The notes beneath the pieces were generated by a model. The model ran no database searches, was not told the origin of the DNA, and saw nothing but the letters and a program-made list of their open reading frames with translations. Below, in pieces: positions 16,699-23,888 of a DNA stretch of 64,000 nucleotides. The translations under genes were made by a program, and so were the position numbers. The stretch is from Fictibacillus barbaricus (lineage in GTDB: Bacteria; Bacillota; Bacilli; Bacillales; Fictibacillaceae), in contig NZ_BMCE01000002.1 in NCBI RefSeq assembly GCF_014635025.1, positions 310,001 to 374,000 on the forward strand, given 5' to 3'. Positions within the stretch are counted from its first letter, which is position 1; every line of letters begins with the position of its first letter.

Positions 16699-16905
16699 TT
16701 ATTTTACATCGTAACCTTGATCATCAATAGTATCTTTAATTTTTTCCAGGCTAACTTTTGATGAATCAAATTCTACCTCAACGTTGCCTTCACTTAGGTT
16801 TACTTTTGTACTAGAGACACCATCTAGCTTACCAACGGTTCCTTCAATAGCATTTACACAGTGGTTACAAGACATTCCTTCTACTTTTAAAGTGATTTTT
16901 TCCAT
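16699..16905 (-). CDS. copZ: Copper chaperone CopZ
   Basis: A 68-residue single heavy-metal-associated domain with the Cu(I)-binding motif GMSCNHC (Cys13 and Cys16), followed by the expected ferredoxin-like fold ending in IDDQGYDVK. It carries Cu(I) in the cytoplasm to the N-terminal domains of CopA and to CsoR. It lies 17 bases after csoR and before copA, the usual Bacillus order. GGGAGAG precedes the ATG. Confidence 0.93.
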   Translation of the reverse strand: MEKITLKVEGMSCNHCVNAIEGTVGKLDGVSSTKVNLSEGNVEVEFDSSKVSLEKIKDTIDDQGYDVK

Positions 16906-16921
16906 CGTTTTCTCTCCCTTT

Positions 16922-17248
16922 TTATTTCATTAATTTCTTTACAGTAATAAGCAGTTCATCCAACACTTCTTCATCGCCTTCTTGAATTCTCTCAACAACA
17001 CAACTTTTCAAGTGACCTTCCAACAAAATCTTGCCGACACTATTTAATGCTGATTGAATGGCTGATATTTGAGTAATCACATCATCACAGTAAGTATCTC
17101 GATCAATTAGCCCTTTTACTCCTCTAATTTGACCTTCGATTCGATTTAATCTTGTGATTAAATTATTTTTTACTTTATCTGAATGATGGCTTTTTCTTTC
17201 ACTAGTATTACAGCAATTATCTAGATCATCTGGTTTATTAATCTCCAT
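16922..17248 (-). CDS. csoR: Copper-sensing repressor CsoR
   Basis: A 108-residue all-helical repressor of the CsoR/RcnR family. The core reads LITRLNRIEGQIRGVKGLI, and the Cu(I) ligands are visible as Cys in DTYCDDVITQ, then His and Cys in LEGHLKSCV (C-H-C pattern). The N-terminal extension is rich in Cys and His (NCCNTSERKSHH), more than in typical CsoR. Copper binding releases the repressor from the GC-rich operator at 17268-17296, switching on copZ and copA. The start has GGAGG upstream. Confidence 0.93.
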   Translation of the reverse strand: MEINKPDDLDNCCNTSERKSHHSDKVKNNLITRLNRIEGQIRGVKGLIDRDTYCDDVITQISAIQSALNSVGKILLEGHLKSCVVERIQEGDEEVLDELLITVKKLMK

Positions 17249-17459
17249 CAGATTAACCTCCTTTTTTATATAGTACTATACCCCCCTACCCTATGTAAAG
17301 CCCATTTTTTATTTTTATTATGTTATCCAAAGATCCTCTTATGCTTCTCTTTCCCTTTTTTGATAATTTTGTGCATAATATATAGATCTTAACACCAAGA
17401 AATGGCCACTTTTTTGGAAGGTGGTTTTTAAATTAATTTCTCCTGGTTAAAGAAATGTA
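17249..17459. other. Intergenic region upstream of csoR
   Basis: It contains the CsoR operator, a plus-strand terminator-like stem at 17404-17432 (CCACTTT with AAGGTGG, then TTTTTAAATT) and, at 17434-17464, a member of the dispersed hairpin-repeat family. No gene seen. Confidence 0.5.
17268..17296 (-). promoter_or_regulatory. CsoR operator upstream of csoR
   Basis: The element TATAGTACTATACCCCCC continues with TACCCTATG. On the coding strand it reads GTAGGGGGGTATAGTACTA, the G-rich pseudo-palindrome expected for CsoR. It lies 20-48 bases upstream of csoR. Confidence 0.7.
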
Positions 17460-17516
17460 CCCGTAGATTTTGCGGGAAAAGTAAAGGCGCCATTTAAAGC
17501 AGCATTATGTATATAA
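17460..17516 (+). pseudogene. 3' remnant of a DUF1259 gene
   Basis: The plus strand reads PVDFAGKVKAPFKAALCI and a stop. This lines up with the end of the DUF1259 protein at 11900 (PLDFARKVRAAFKKALCI). Only about 18 codons survive. The upstream part is cut off exactly where the dispersed repeat ending AAAGAAATGTACCC begins. The downstream terminator is also conserved. Confidence 0.7.
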
Positions 17517-17522
17517 GCTTTT

Positions 17523-17556
17523 ATATCAGGAGAAAGATTCTCCTGATATTTTTTTA
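17523..17556 (+). terminator. Terminator of DUF1259 remnant
   Basis: TATCAGGAGAA pairs with TTCTCCTGATA, followed by TTTTTTT. Near copy of 11868-11894. Confidence 0.75.
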
Positions 17557-17584
17557 CATGATTAATTACTATTTAACAAAAACA

Positions 17585-17625
17585 TTTCCCCTTCTTGAAG
17601 AAATGCACCCATTTGTTGAATAAAC
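17585..17625 (+). repeat. Dispersed hairpin repeat (copy C)
   Basis: Core TTGAAGAAATGCACCC followed by ATTTGTTGAA, with CCCCTTC before it. Related copies lie at 17434-17464, 18228-18282, 18515-18550 and 27769-27818. Confidence 0.55.
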
Positions 17626-17641
17626 AAATTTTTCAAAGTTA

Positions 17642-18181
17642 TTATTTGTTCAAAGCCTTATACATCGAATAGTCTACTTCTCCAATGATTGCTGCCAAAC
17701 CATTGGCACATAGCTCCATAGCCATTAAATATTCATCCGCAGGAGGCAGGTTTTTCTCAGATGCATAAATACCGAAATCAGTTGAAGTTCTAAATCCAAA
17801 CCGCCGATAGTAACGATAATCCCCTTCAACAATAATTCCTTTATATCCCTTCTTGGCTGATCTTTCGATGCCTGCTTGCAGCATAAACTTACCAACACTC
17901 TGACCTTGCCTTTCAATAGCCACTGAAACCGGTGATAACATTAGAACTTCATTTTCATGTTTATTGCTAATAGGAAATTTTGAAAGCATAAAGTGGCCGA
18001 TAATAGATCCCTCTTCCTCTACAACTAAATCAAGCTCAGGTATATAAAATTGCTTTTCTCTAATTTCTTTGACTAGTGCTCTTTGAGCAATTCCGTCTGA
18101 ATTCGGATTGTTTCTGAATACTTGATACACAAAATCTTCAGTAAAACTATATTCTTCTTTTTTTACAGCTCTAATTTGCAA
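17642..18181 (-). CDS. GNAT-family N-acetyltransferase
   Basis: A 179-residue acetyltransferase of the YhbS-like GNAT type, transferring an acetyl group from acetyl-CoA to an unknown acceptor. Signs are the strand LDLVVEEEGSIIGHFMLSK (about 48-66), the pyrophosphate-binding loop ERQGQSVGKFMLQ (Q-x-x-G-x-G-like; about 87-99) and VEGDYRYYRRFGF (about 112-124), the typical GxPxYYxRFGF region. The TTG at 18181 is chosen because GGAGGTG stands six bases upstream; the ATG at 18220 would enclose that site. Repeats of the dispersed hairpin family flank it on both sides. Confidence 0.8.
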   Translation of the reverse strand: MQIRAVKKEEYSFTEDFVYQVFRNNPNSDGIAQRALVKEIREKQFYIPELDLVVEEEGSIIGHFMLSKFPISNKHENEVLMLSPVSVAIERQGQSVGKFMLQAGIERSAKKGYKGIIVEGDYRYYRRFGFRTSTDFGIYASEKNLPPADEYLMAMELCANGLAAIIGEVDYSMYKALNK

Positions 18182-18227
18182 TTTAACACCTCCAGTTCTT
18201 AATAAATAGTCTTTAAACACCGCTTTA

Positions 18228-18282
18228 TTTCAATAAAAAAGAGCACTTCTCTTCATGAAGAAATGCAACCCTTAACTGAACT
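18228..18282 (+). repeat. Dispersed hairpin repeat (copy B)
   Basis: TTTCAATAAAAAAGAGCACTT leads into a stem at 18243-18266 centred on the perfect palindrome CTTCATGAAG (18251-18260), then AAATGCAACCC. Copy A at 27769 starts with the same TTTCAATAAAAAAG. Confidence 0.55.
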
Positions 18283-18311
18283 ACTACGTTTTCTTTTTCC
18301 CCAAAAAACTA

Positions 18312-18431
18312 TTAAAAAAGAAAGAGAAGTAAAGATAAATATTTTAGATAGGAAATTTCTAAAGTCCATGAACCAAACAAGAATATAGTCCATAGAAACC
18401 AGATAATAACATTAGCAATTTTTTCACTCAA
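18312..18431 (-). pseudogene. Possible small membrane protein gene, truncated
   Basis: From a TTG at 18431 with GGTGG upstream the minus strand gives 39 residues: MSEKIANVIIWFLWTIFLFG, one polar turn, then a second hydrophobic stretch ending LLLFLF before the stop. One base shift after LFLF gives NSFLGKKKT and a stop, a natural positive-inside end for a small membrane protein, so a single-base deletion is possible. Family unknown; a chance frame is not excluded. Confidence 0.35.
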
Positions 18432-18514
18432 CTTATACCACCAATATTAACCTAATATCTCAATTCTAGATAATCCACTTAATTTCCTGTTGCAATAACC
18501 TGCACCGTTAGTAT

Positions 18515-18550
18515 AAAAGCGACTGCTCCTGTTGAACAATCGCGCCCTTT
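18515..18550 (+). repeat. Dispersed hairpin repeat (copy E)
   Basis: AAAAGCGACTGCTCCTG and TTGAACAATCGCGCCCTTT. GCGACTGCTC can pair with GAACAATCGC (8 of 10 pairs). Same layout as the other copies but more diverged. Confidence 0.45.
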
Positions 18551-18675
18551 AAGTACGCTGGTACGGAAAATGGTGGAATGCCTTATCAGATTCCACGACA
18601 TTAACATGGTACTAATAGAACAGCTCTTTCCATATTCTTATAAAAAGGAAACAATAAGAAGGAGTGTAAAGTCAG

Positions 18676-20130
18676 TTGATAAAAGTTAAAGTTAGTTTAC
18701 GGCCCATTGTTAGTAAGATAAATTTACCCACTGTTTTGAAAACAACTATACCTCCGGGTGACTCAATTGAAAGATTATTTATTGCAACCCAGGTAGGAGA
18801 GATCTTTTACATAACAAACGGAGTTATAAGGACTTTTTTAGATATTCGCCCGCGAATCATAAAGCTAGGTGTTTCTGGTGGTGGATATGATGAACGGGGA
18901 TTGCTTGGGCTAGCGTTTCATCCCGAATTTTATTATAATGGTCTGTTTTATCTTCATTATTCAGTAGCTGGAACACAAGGTCCAGGTGCTCTTACTAATT
19001 CAGAAGGCGCAAGACAAGGTCTAAATGCCCTTCCTGAATTTTTTAAGCCAAACCCGTGTGACCCCAGAACCTTAAACTTAAGGTGGATAAATAGAGAAAC
19101 TAAATATGATCATATTGATACAGTTGAAGAATGGATTTTTCAACCGAATGGTCAACCTCAAAAACGACGGACATTACTTAACTTAAGAAGACCATTTTTT
19201 AATCATAATGGTGTCAATAGCTTAAACTTTTCACCTGAAACAGGAAAACTTGTTTTAACAACTGGAGATGGAGGCTCAGGCTATGATCCATTTAATTTAA
19301 GCCAGGATGATATGGAAATCGCCGGTAAAATAATTGAAATTGATGTAGTTAAGAATACATTTATCAATAATCCACCCGTAGTCACACGTTTTAATGAACT
19401 TCCCGTACCTATTCAGGAAACGCTTACAGTTATTGCCAAAGGGGTACGCAATATACCTGGCATTTCATTTCAAAGATTTTATAATCAGTATATCAAATAT
19501 GTGGGAAATGTCGGACAGGATCTGGTAGAGTCAATTTTTTCATTCGTTCATTATAAACCAATACCGGTTACTCAGCTTATTCAAGCTTCTTTAATGAATT
19601 CTGAACCTGACCAGGAAGGATTTATTAACTTTGGCTGGCGAGGGTGGGAAGGTGCTTTTCCAACTTCGATTATAAGGAGCTGCTCTTCAAATTCGACTTT
19701 GGATGAGAAAACAATTGCTTATTACAATGAAGCACTAAAGACTTCAGTGCGGCGACTTCACCCTCTAACTAGTTATTTTCATAAAGATCCCCGCCCCGAT
19801 AAGTTTGGAGGAACTGCACTTACAGGAGTCCAGTCATATATGGGGAATGGTATTCCCGATTTAACGGGAAGCGTTGTGTTTACCGATTTTGCCCGGGATG
19901 AAGAATCTCAACCTTCGGTTAGAGGGGCTCTAGCTTATTCCAAGGTAAGAACAGATTGTAAACTAAATGATTTTAGTGTTATTGAAACTGATTATAATTT
20001 TGGGTCTCAATCAGCTTTTTATGTTAGTTTGGGAACGAATCTGAATCAAACCAGACTATATTTAGGGGTTTATGGCTCTATGAATGTGACTGATTTTAAC
20101 CAAGGTACTGTTTTTGAAATTGTTCCATGA
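18676..20130 (+). CDS. PQQ-type glucose/sorbosone dehydrogenase-like protein
   Basis: A 484-residue beta-propeller protein of the glucose/sorbosone dehydrogenase family. Recognisable blocks are DERGLLGLAFHPEFYYNGLF (about 74-93), HNGVNSLNFSPETGKLVLTT (about 176-195), GDGGSGYDPFNLSQD (about 196-210) and the C-terminal GALAYSKV region. Members classically oxidise sugars using pyrroloquinoline quinone outside the cytoplasm. This one has no signal peptide, so a cytoplasmic or spore location is possible. The TTG start follows AAGGAGTG. It stands alone, with no PQQ biosynthesis genes near. Activity and cofactor are unproven. Confidence 0.7.
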   Translation: MIKVKVSLRPIVSKINLPTVLKTTIPPGDSIERLFIATQVGEIFYITNGVIRTFLDIRPRIIKLGVSGGGYDERGLLGLAFHPEFYYNGLFYLHYSVAGTQGPGALTNSEGARQGLNALPEFFKPNPCDPRTLNLRWINRETKYDHIDTVEEWIFQPNGQPQKRRTLLNLRRPFFNHNGVNSLNFSPETGKLVLTTGDGGSGYDPFNLSQDDMEIAGKIIEIDVVKNTFINNPPVVTRFNELPVPIQETLTVIAKGVRNIPGISFQRFYNQYIKYVGNVGQDLVESIFSFVHYKPIPVTQLIQASLMNSEPDQEGFINFGWRGWEGAFPTSIIRSCSSNSTLDEKTIAYYNEALKTSVRRLHPLTSYFHKDPRPDKFGGTALTGVQSYMGNGIPDLTGSVVFTDFARDEESQPSVRGALAYSKVRTDCKLNDFSVIETDYNFGSQSAFYVSLGTNLNQTRLYLGVYGSMNVTDFNQGTVFEIVP

Positions 20131-20208
20131 TTCATAACTATAGAATTCGACTTAATTCCAGATAAATCTCTTTCTTGGATTTAATTGAATCGAAATATAA
20201 AACAAACA

Positions 20209-20238
20209 AGAGAGCAGTTCTGCTGTATCTGGCTCTCT
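20209..20238 (+). terminator. Possible terminator after dehydrogenase-like gene
   Basis: AGAGAGC pairs with GCTCTCT across a 16-base loop. The downstream T-run is poor (CTAACTTG), so this is weak. Confidence 0.35.
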
Positions 20239-20417
20239 CTAACTTGTTGAGCATTCAATCGCTCTTATATACCGGTTCACATATTCCTCTTACGTAAGAA
20301 AATGTTAAAACACAAAATCTTTTAGCTGAAACAGCAAATGCACAAACATGGCGGGTGCAATTCTCCCTTTGACGTTCCTACTTATCGCGTGGAATTTATA
20401 AGAGATTTGGAGAGTCA

Positions 20418-20978
20418 CTAAGTTATAATGGTCTTTAATTTTTTAAAAAAGAATAAAGCCATCTCAGCCCATAACCAGTTATAAAGGAAAGAAAATAAAA
20501 AAATACTACCTGCTGTAAGGAATGAAAAGGAATCGGATACGGCTGGACCAAGAACGGGAAAGTGGAATATATATAATAGATTCATAATTCCTATCGTTAA
20601 GAGAATGGCACCAATAGATATAATGCTTAATCTCTTCTTGAAAAAGGAAAAAGCTGCGCCTATACCAATCCCTAACAAACCTGTTGTAAAAGGAAAAACG
20701 ACAAGTTCACTTGGAAACAGAATAAATAGCATCAGGATGGTAAGAAAATAAGACATCACTCCCATATGAAGGGAAAACATGGCACCAATCAGAATGGGTA
20801 AAGTGGCAAATGGGCTGATAAAATATCCGATCCCAGGTAAAAAGCCACCTGCTGCTTGAAGTACAGCAGCCATACAGGCGAGAAAAGATCCTAAAACAAG
20901 CCTCTTCGCTTTTATATGTTTACGAAATTCTAATTGGGCAAATCGAACATCATCTGAAATTGATTTATAAAAATACAA
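20418..20978 (-). CDS. Integral membrane protein of unknown function
   Basis: A 186-residue protein with about five to six hydrophobic helices after a short polar N-terminus containing a basic stretch (RKHIKAKR). The helix LGSFLACMAAVLQAAGGFLP and the glycine-rich GLLGIGIGAAFSFFKKR resemble the S components of ECF vitamin transporters or DUF2232-like proteins, but I cannot assign it. GAGGTGG stands before the ATG. It is a single gene flanked by non-coding sequence. Confidence 0.6.
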   Translation of the reverse strand: MYFYKSISDDVRFAQLEFRKHIKAKRLVLGSFLACMAAVLQAAGGFLPGIGYFISPFATLPILIGAMFSLHMGVMSYFLTILMLFILFPSELVVFPFTTGLLGIGIGAAFSFFKKRLSIISIGAILLTIGIMNLLYIFHFPVLGPAVSDSFSFLTAGSIFLFSFLYNWLWAEMALFFFKKLKTIIT

Positions 20979-21193
20979 CGGTCCACCTCATTTAAAAACG
21001 GTTTTTAGATACAATACAATATATTAACCATTGATTGGAGGTGGAACTATGATTAAAAATCCATCGAGCAATACTTTATGATTATTAGTAGATGAAATAA
21101 TTCCCTACTAATTTATGTTTCTGTTATCTTATTCCTCTATCTTGCCCTTTTGTTGAATATCGTATTTGATCAGGTTTAACTAAAGGAACTTTT

Positions 21194-21720
21194 CTAATGT
21201 TCTATAACAGTTTCTCCTTTACCAGTAGGTGTTTCGAAACCATTAAGGAAGGACGTTAAAATTTCTTCTATGATTGTGAATGAAGCTTTTGCATCAAAAC
21301 GTTGTCTTCGAATCTTAAGTCGTTTTCTCAAATCATTAGGATGAGCTTTCAAATAAATTAGCTTCCACATTCCGCCATCCTCTTCAATAATCTTCTTATA
21401 TTGTTTCTCCTTGAACGTTGCCAAAAACTGAAATCAACCACCACCGATTGTTTATCCTGCATTAACTTTACTAAATGATTCCGTAATTTTTTTCGGCTTC
21501 CTCTTGTATTTCTCATATTTTTCAACTGGATAATCAATTCCATAACGCCAATAAGAAACCCAAATTTCTTCCTCAATTGATAGACGTACAAAACCCTCTT
21601 TTTCTAGTTGTTGTGCAAATGTAGTTTTTCCCGAACCTGCAACACCAAACATCAATACAACTAAAGGAGTAGAAGAGTTCTTTTTTCGATAAATCAGGTC
21701 GGTAATGTGAATATCCTTAT
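21194..21720 (-). pseudogene. Frameshifted P-loop kinase-like gene
   Basis: Three overlapping minus-strand frames carry successive parts of one protein. The first reads LMFGVAGSGKTTFAQQLE (Walker A) to YGIDYPVEKYEKY. The second gives LRNHLVKLMQDKQSVVVDFS and QRSRRNNIRRLL. The third gives MWKLIYLKAHPNDLRKRLKI and continues to the end at 21194. Together this is a roughly 170-residue P-loop nucleotide kinase or AAA-type ATPase broken by at least two frameshifts. The reading frame extends upstream to about 21720, where GGAGGGAG is found but no standard start codon in frame. Not expected to make a functional protein. Confidence 0.65.
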
Positions 21721-21806
21721 ATTGAATATTCTCCCTCCATTATTTTTTCTTCGTATATAGGTTTATATCACCAGATCCTCATCTTACCATCACAGTTATT
21801 CTTTAC

Positions 21807-22595
21807 TTATTCATGATTTACTTTTTTATTGGCAATCCAATAATTTATTACAAACAGTATCAATACAATCCAAAAAAGCGTTACTAGTGCGTTGTCTATT
21901 GCTTTTGAATTTACTGATCCTGAGATCAGCACTTCCATTGCATGTTTGCTCATACTTGCTGAATTTACAAAATCGATAACTGGACTTAAACCAACGATGA
22001 TTCTGCAACCTATAAGGAATACAATTGAAATTAATGCGATTATACCCTGACTGTTAAAAATAGTACTAATCATCGTTGTAAAAGATACGATAAAGAGGAC
22101 CCATACAAGATAAAATAATAATGCAGTAATCATGTGTGAAAATGAAACATCTGTAAAAAGATAATTTACGTATAGATAAGAAACAAAGTATCCGATTGTT
22201 ACACTAAAAGCTGCTATCAGATAATTAGATACAATTTTTCCAGCTATATATGAAATAACAGTAACAGGTCGTGTTAAAATAAAGGCCAACATGCCATTAG
22301 CTTTATCTGTTTGGATAATACCCATCATTGAGATTACAAGAATCATAAATCCGAGCTGATCAAATTGAGATCCTAACGTCGCAGCTAGTACTTCTCCACC
22401 TTTTTGAGCTGTCATGCTCGGATCAATTGTAATTCCCTGACCACCGCCTAACGCTCCCAAAATTGATGGCAAGTAATAAGTTACTATAGGCTGAGTTATC
22501 CCTAGAAAGATAAAGACGATCGGTAGCCAAATAACTTTTAAATCACGTAACATTTGAACAAATTCTTTCTTTAACAGTACAATAAACTTATTCAT
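21807..22595 (-). CDS. ABC-2 type permease (YxlG-like)
   Basis: A 262-residue membrane subunit with about six helices, starting with a cytoplasmic basic N-terminus (LLKKEFVQMLRDLKVIW) as usual for ABC-2 permeases of the NosY/YxlG type. It carries the loop MGIIQTDKANGMLAFILTRP (about 91-110), the conserved coupling region of this family. It overlaps the ATPase gene by eight bases, and both form one transporter with the PLDc_N-like membrane protein upstream. Substrate unknown; the related YxlEFG proteins of B. subtilis act with the sigma-Y system, of which no sigY is seen here. Confidence 0.8.
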   Translation of the reverse strand: MNKFIVLLKKEFVQMLRDLKVIWLPIVFIFLGITQPIVTYYLPSILGALGGGQGITIDPSMTAQKGGEVLAATLGSQFDQLGFMILVISMMGIIQTDKANGMLAFILTRPVTVISYIAGKIVSNYLIAAFSVTIGYFVSYLYVNYLFTDVSFSHMITALLFYLVWVLFIVSFTTMISTIFNSQGIIALISIVFLIGCRIIVGLSPVIDFVNSASMSKHAMEVLISGSVNSKAIDNALVTLFWIVLILFVINYWIANKKVNHE

Positions 22596-23496
22596 TCCCT
22601 ACCACCAATTTTAAGAAGATTTCTTCTAAAGTATCGTTATGGATTTCGAATTTTACGATGTCCACTTCGTGCTCAAGTGCATTTTCAAGTATTACATTTT
22701 TGTTTTTATCAATGTTTTCAACTATTATTTTGACTTTATGCCCAATGACCTCTATTTCCTCCACAAAAGGTAATTTTTTTACAACGTCAATCCATTCTTG
22801 ATCCTTCGCTGTAATTTCTACGTATATCTTATTTTTGCTATTACGGTTTAACAGTTCGGTGATCGTTGTATCTTCTATTTTGGTACCATTTTTTATAATT
22901 ACAAATCGTTCGCATATTTCTTCCGCATCGCCCAATATATGAGTTGATAATAAAATCGTTGTATCCTTTTTAATTTCTTCGATTAGGTTTAATACTTCTC
23001 TTCGGCCGATTGGATCTAATGCGGATACCGGTTCATCCATGATAATAAGCGAAGGCTTATGCAGTAGTGCTTGTGCAATACCGAGTCGCTGTTTCATTCC
23101 TCCCGAAAATGTGCCAACTTTTGAATTTTCTTCACCTTTTAATCCAACTTTTGTCAAAATTTCAGGTATAGAGATTGTTAATTCTTTTTTTTGCAATCCA
23201 GAAAGTTGTCCCATAAAGGTAAGAGTTTCTTTCGCTGTCATCCAATGAAAAAAGTTAGGGTATTGTGGCAGGTAGCCAATTTCCCTTTTCATTTTCGATA
23301 TTTTTTTCCCATTCAGCAAAACTTCGCCTGCTTGTGGATCGATAATATCTGCAATCACTTTTATTAATGTCGATTTCCCTGCTCCATTCGGCCCGATCAA
23401 ACCGACACATTCTCCCGGTTTCAGTTTCATCGAGAAATTATTGACAGCGATTTTTTCTCTAAAAGTTTTCGTCACATTTTTGATTTCCAATTTCAT
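22588..23496 (-). CDS. ABC transporter ATP-binding protein (YxlF-like)
   Basis: A 302-residue ATPase with Walker A GPNGAGKSTLIK (about 35-46), the Q-loop LPQYPNFFHW, signature FSGGMKQRLGIAQALLH (about 129-145), Walker B LIIMDEPVSALDP and the H-loop STHIL. A C-terminal regulatory domain of about 80 residues follows. It powers the adjacent ABC-2 permease. Its ATG overlaps the stop of the upstream gene (TTATGA), and its end overlaps the permease, so the three genes are translationally coupled. Confidence 0.88.
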   Translation of the reverse strand: MKLEIKNVTKTFREKIAVNNFSMKLKPGECVGLIGPNGAGKSTLIKVIADIIDPQAGEVLLNGKKISKMKREIGYLPQYPNFFHWMTAKETLTFMGQLSGLQKKELTISIPEILTKVGLKGEENSKVGTFSGGMKQRLGIAQALLHKPSLIIMDEPVSALDPIGRREVLNLIEEIKKDTTILLSTHILGDAEEICERFVIIKNGTKIEDTTITELLNRNSKNKIYVEITAKDQEWIDVVKKLPFVEEIEVIGHKVKIIVENIDKNKNVILENALEHEVDIVKFEIHNDTLEEIFLKLVVGNE

Positions 23497-23741
23497 AATC
23501 TCTCACTATCCTTTCTTCCTATAACAAAGTATAGAATTGGACCGAGTGTATTAACAAAAAGGATAATAACTGTCCACATGAGAACGCTTTCTCTTGTTTT
23601 CCTATATCTGTATAAATCAATTAATGCAAGTAAAACTAAAAAGATACCTACAGCAATAAACGGCAATATTATGGGGATAACAGCCATAAAGTCAAAATTT
23701 TTTAATTCATCAAACCCATAGTGTAGTTGCATTTTCCACAT
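23493..23741 (-). CDS. PLDc_N-domain small membrane protein (YxlE-like)
   Basis: An 82-residue protein with two membrane helices and the phospholipase-D nuclease N-terminal motif: ALIDLYRYRKTRESVLMWTV in the middle and NTLGPILYFVIGRK at the end. These small proteins pair with YxlF/YxlG-like ABC transporters and with anti-sigma factors in Bacillus. The start could be the ATG at 23741 or the one three codons later; AGGAAGGG is close to the first. It is the first gene of the operon, facing the regulator at 23889. Confidence 0.8.
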   Translation of the reverse strand: MWKMQLHYGFDELKNFDFMAVIPIILPFIAVGIFLVLLALIDLYRYRKTRESVLMWTVIILFVNTLGPILYFVIGRKDSERL

Positions 23742-23767
23742 TCCCTTCCTCTCTCATTATCGTTATT

Positions 23768-23784
23768 GATAATGATAATGATAA
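23768..23784. promoter_or_regulatory. Fur-like GATAAT repeats
   Basis: GATAATGATAATGATAA gives three hexamers in a row, close to the Fur consensus of GATAAT units, 26 bases from the start of the membrane protein gene. It may be a Fur or other operator, or only AT-rich repeat sequence. Confidence 0.35.
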
Positions 23785-23809
23785 CTTCAAAGGAAGTTGA
23801 TTGCAATAC

Positions 23810-23837
23810 CCATTCTCATTATTTATAATAAGAATGG
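23810..23837. promoter_or_regulatory. Dyad operator between regulator and ABC operon
   Basis: CCATTCTCATTAT (23810-23822) and ATAATAAGAATGG (23825-23837) are inverted repeats matching at 12 of 13 positions around TT. Lying in the divergent interval, it is the best candidate operator for the neighbouring HTH regulator. Confidence 0.6.
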
Positions 23838-23888
23838 ATTTGAAAGTGAAATAGAAAAAAATTAATAAACATAAACAAGGAGAACATT

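Larger units (their letters stand above)
18221..18675. other. Intergenic region with two repeats and a broken membrane gene
   Basis: It holds hairpin repeat B (18228-18282), a possible frameshifted small membrane gene (18312-18431) and repeat E (18515-18550). The remainder up to 18675 presumably carries the promoter of the dehydrogenase-like gene; no clear promoter was recognised. Confidence 0.5.

Noticed and set aside
20978-21100. Plus-strand GGAGGTGG-ATG start reading MIKNPSSNTL before a stop
   Set aside because: Only ten codons and no continuation; could be the start of a lost gene, but too little to call.
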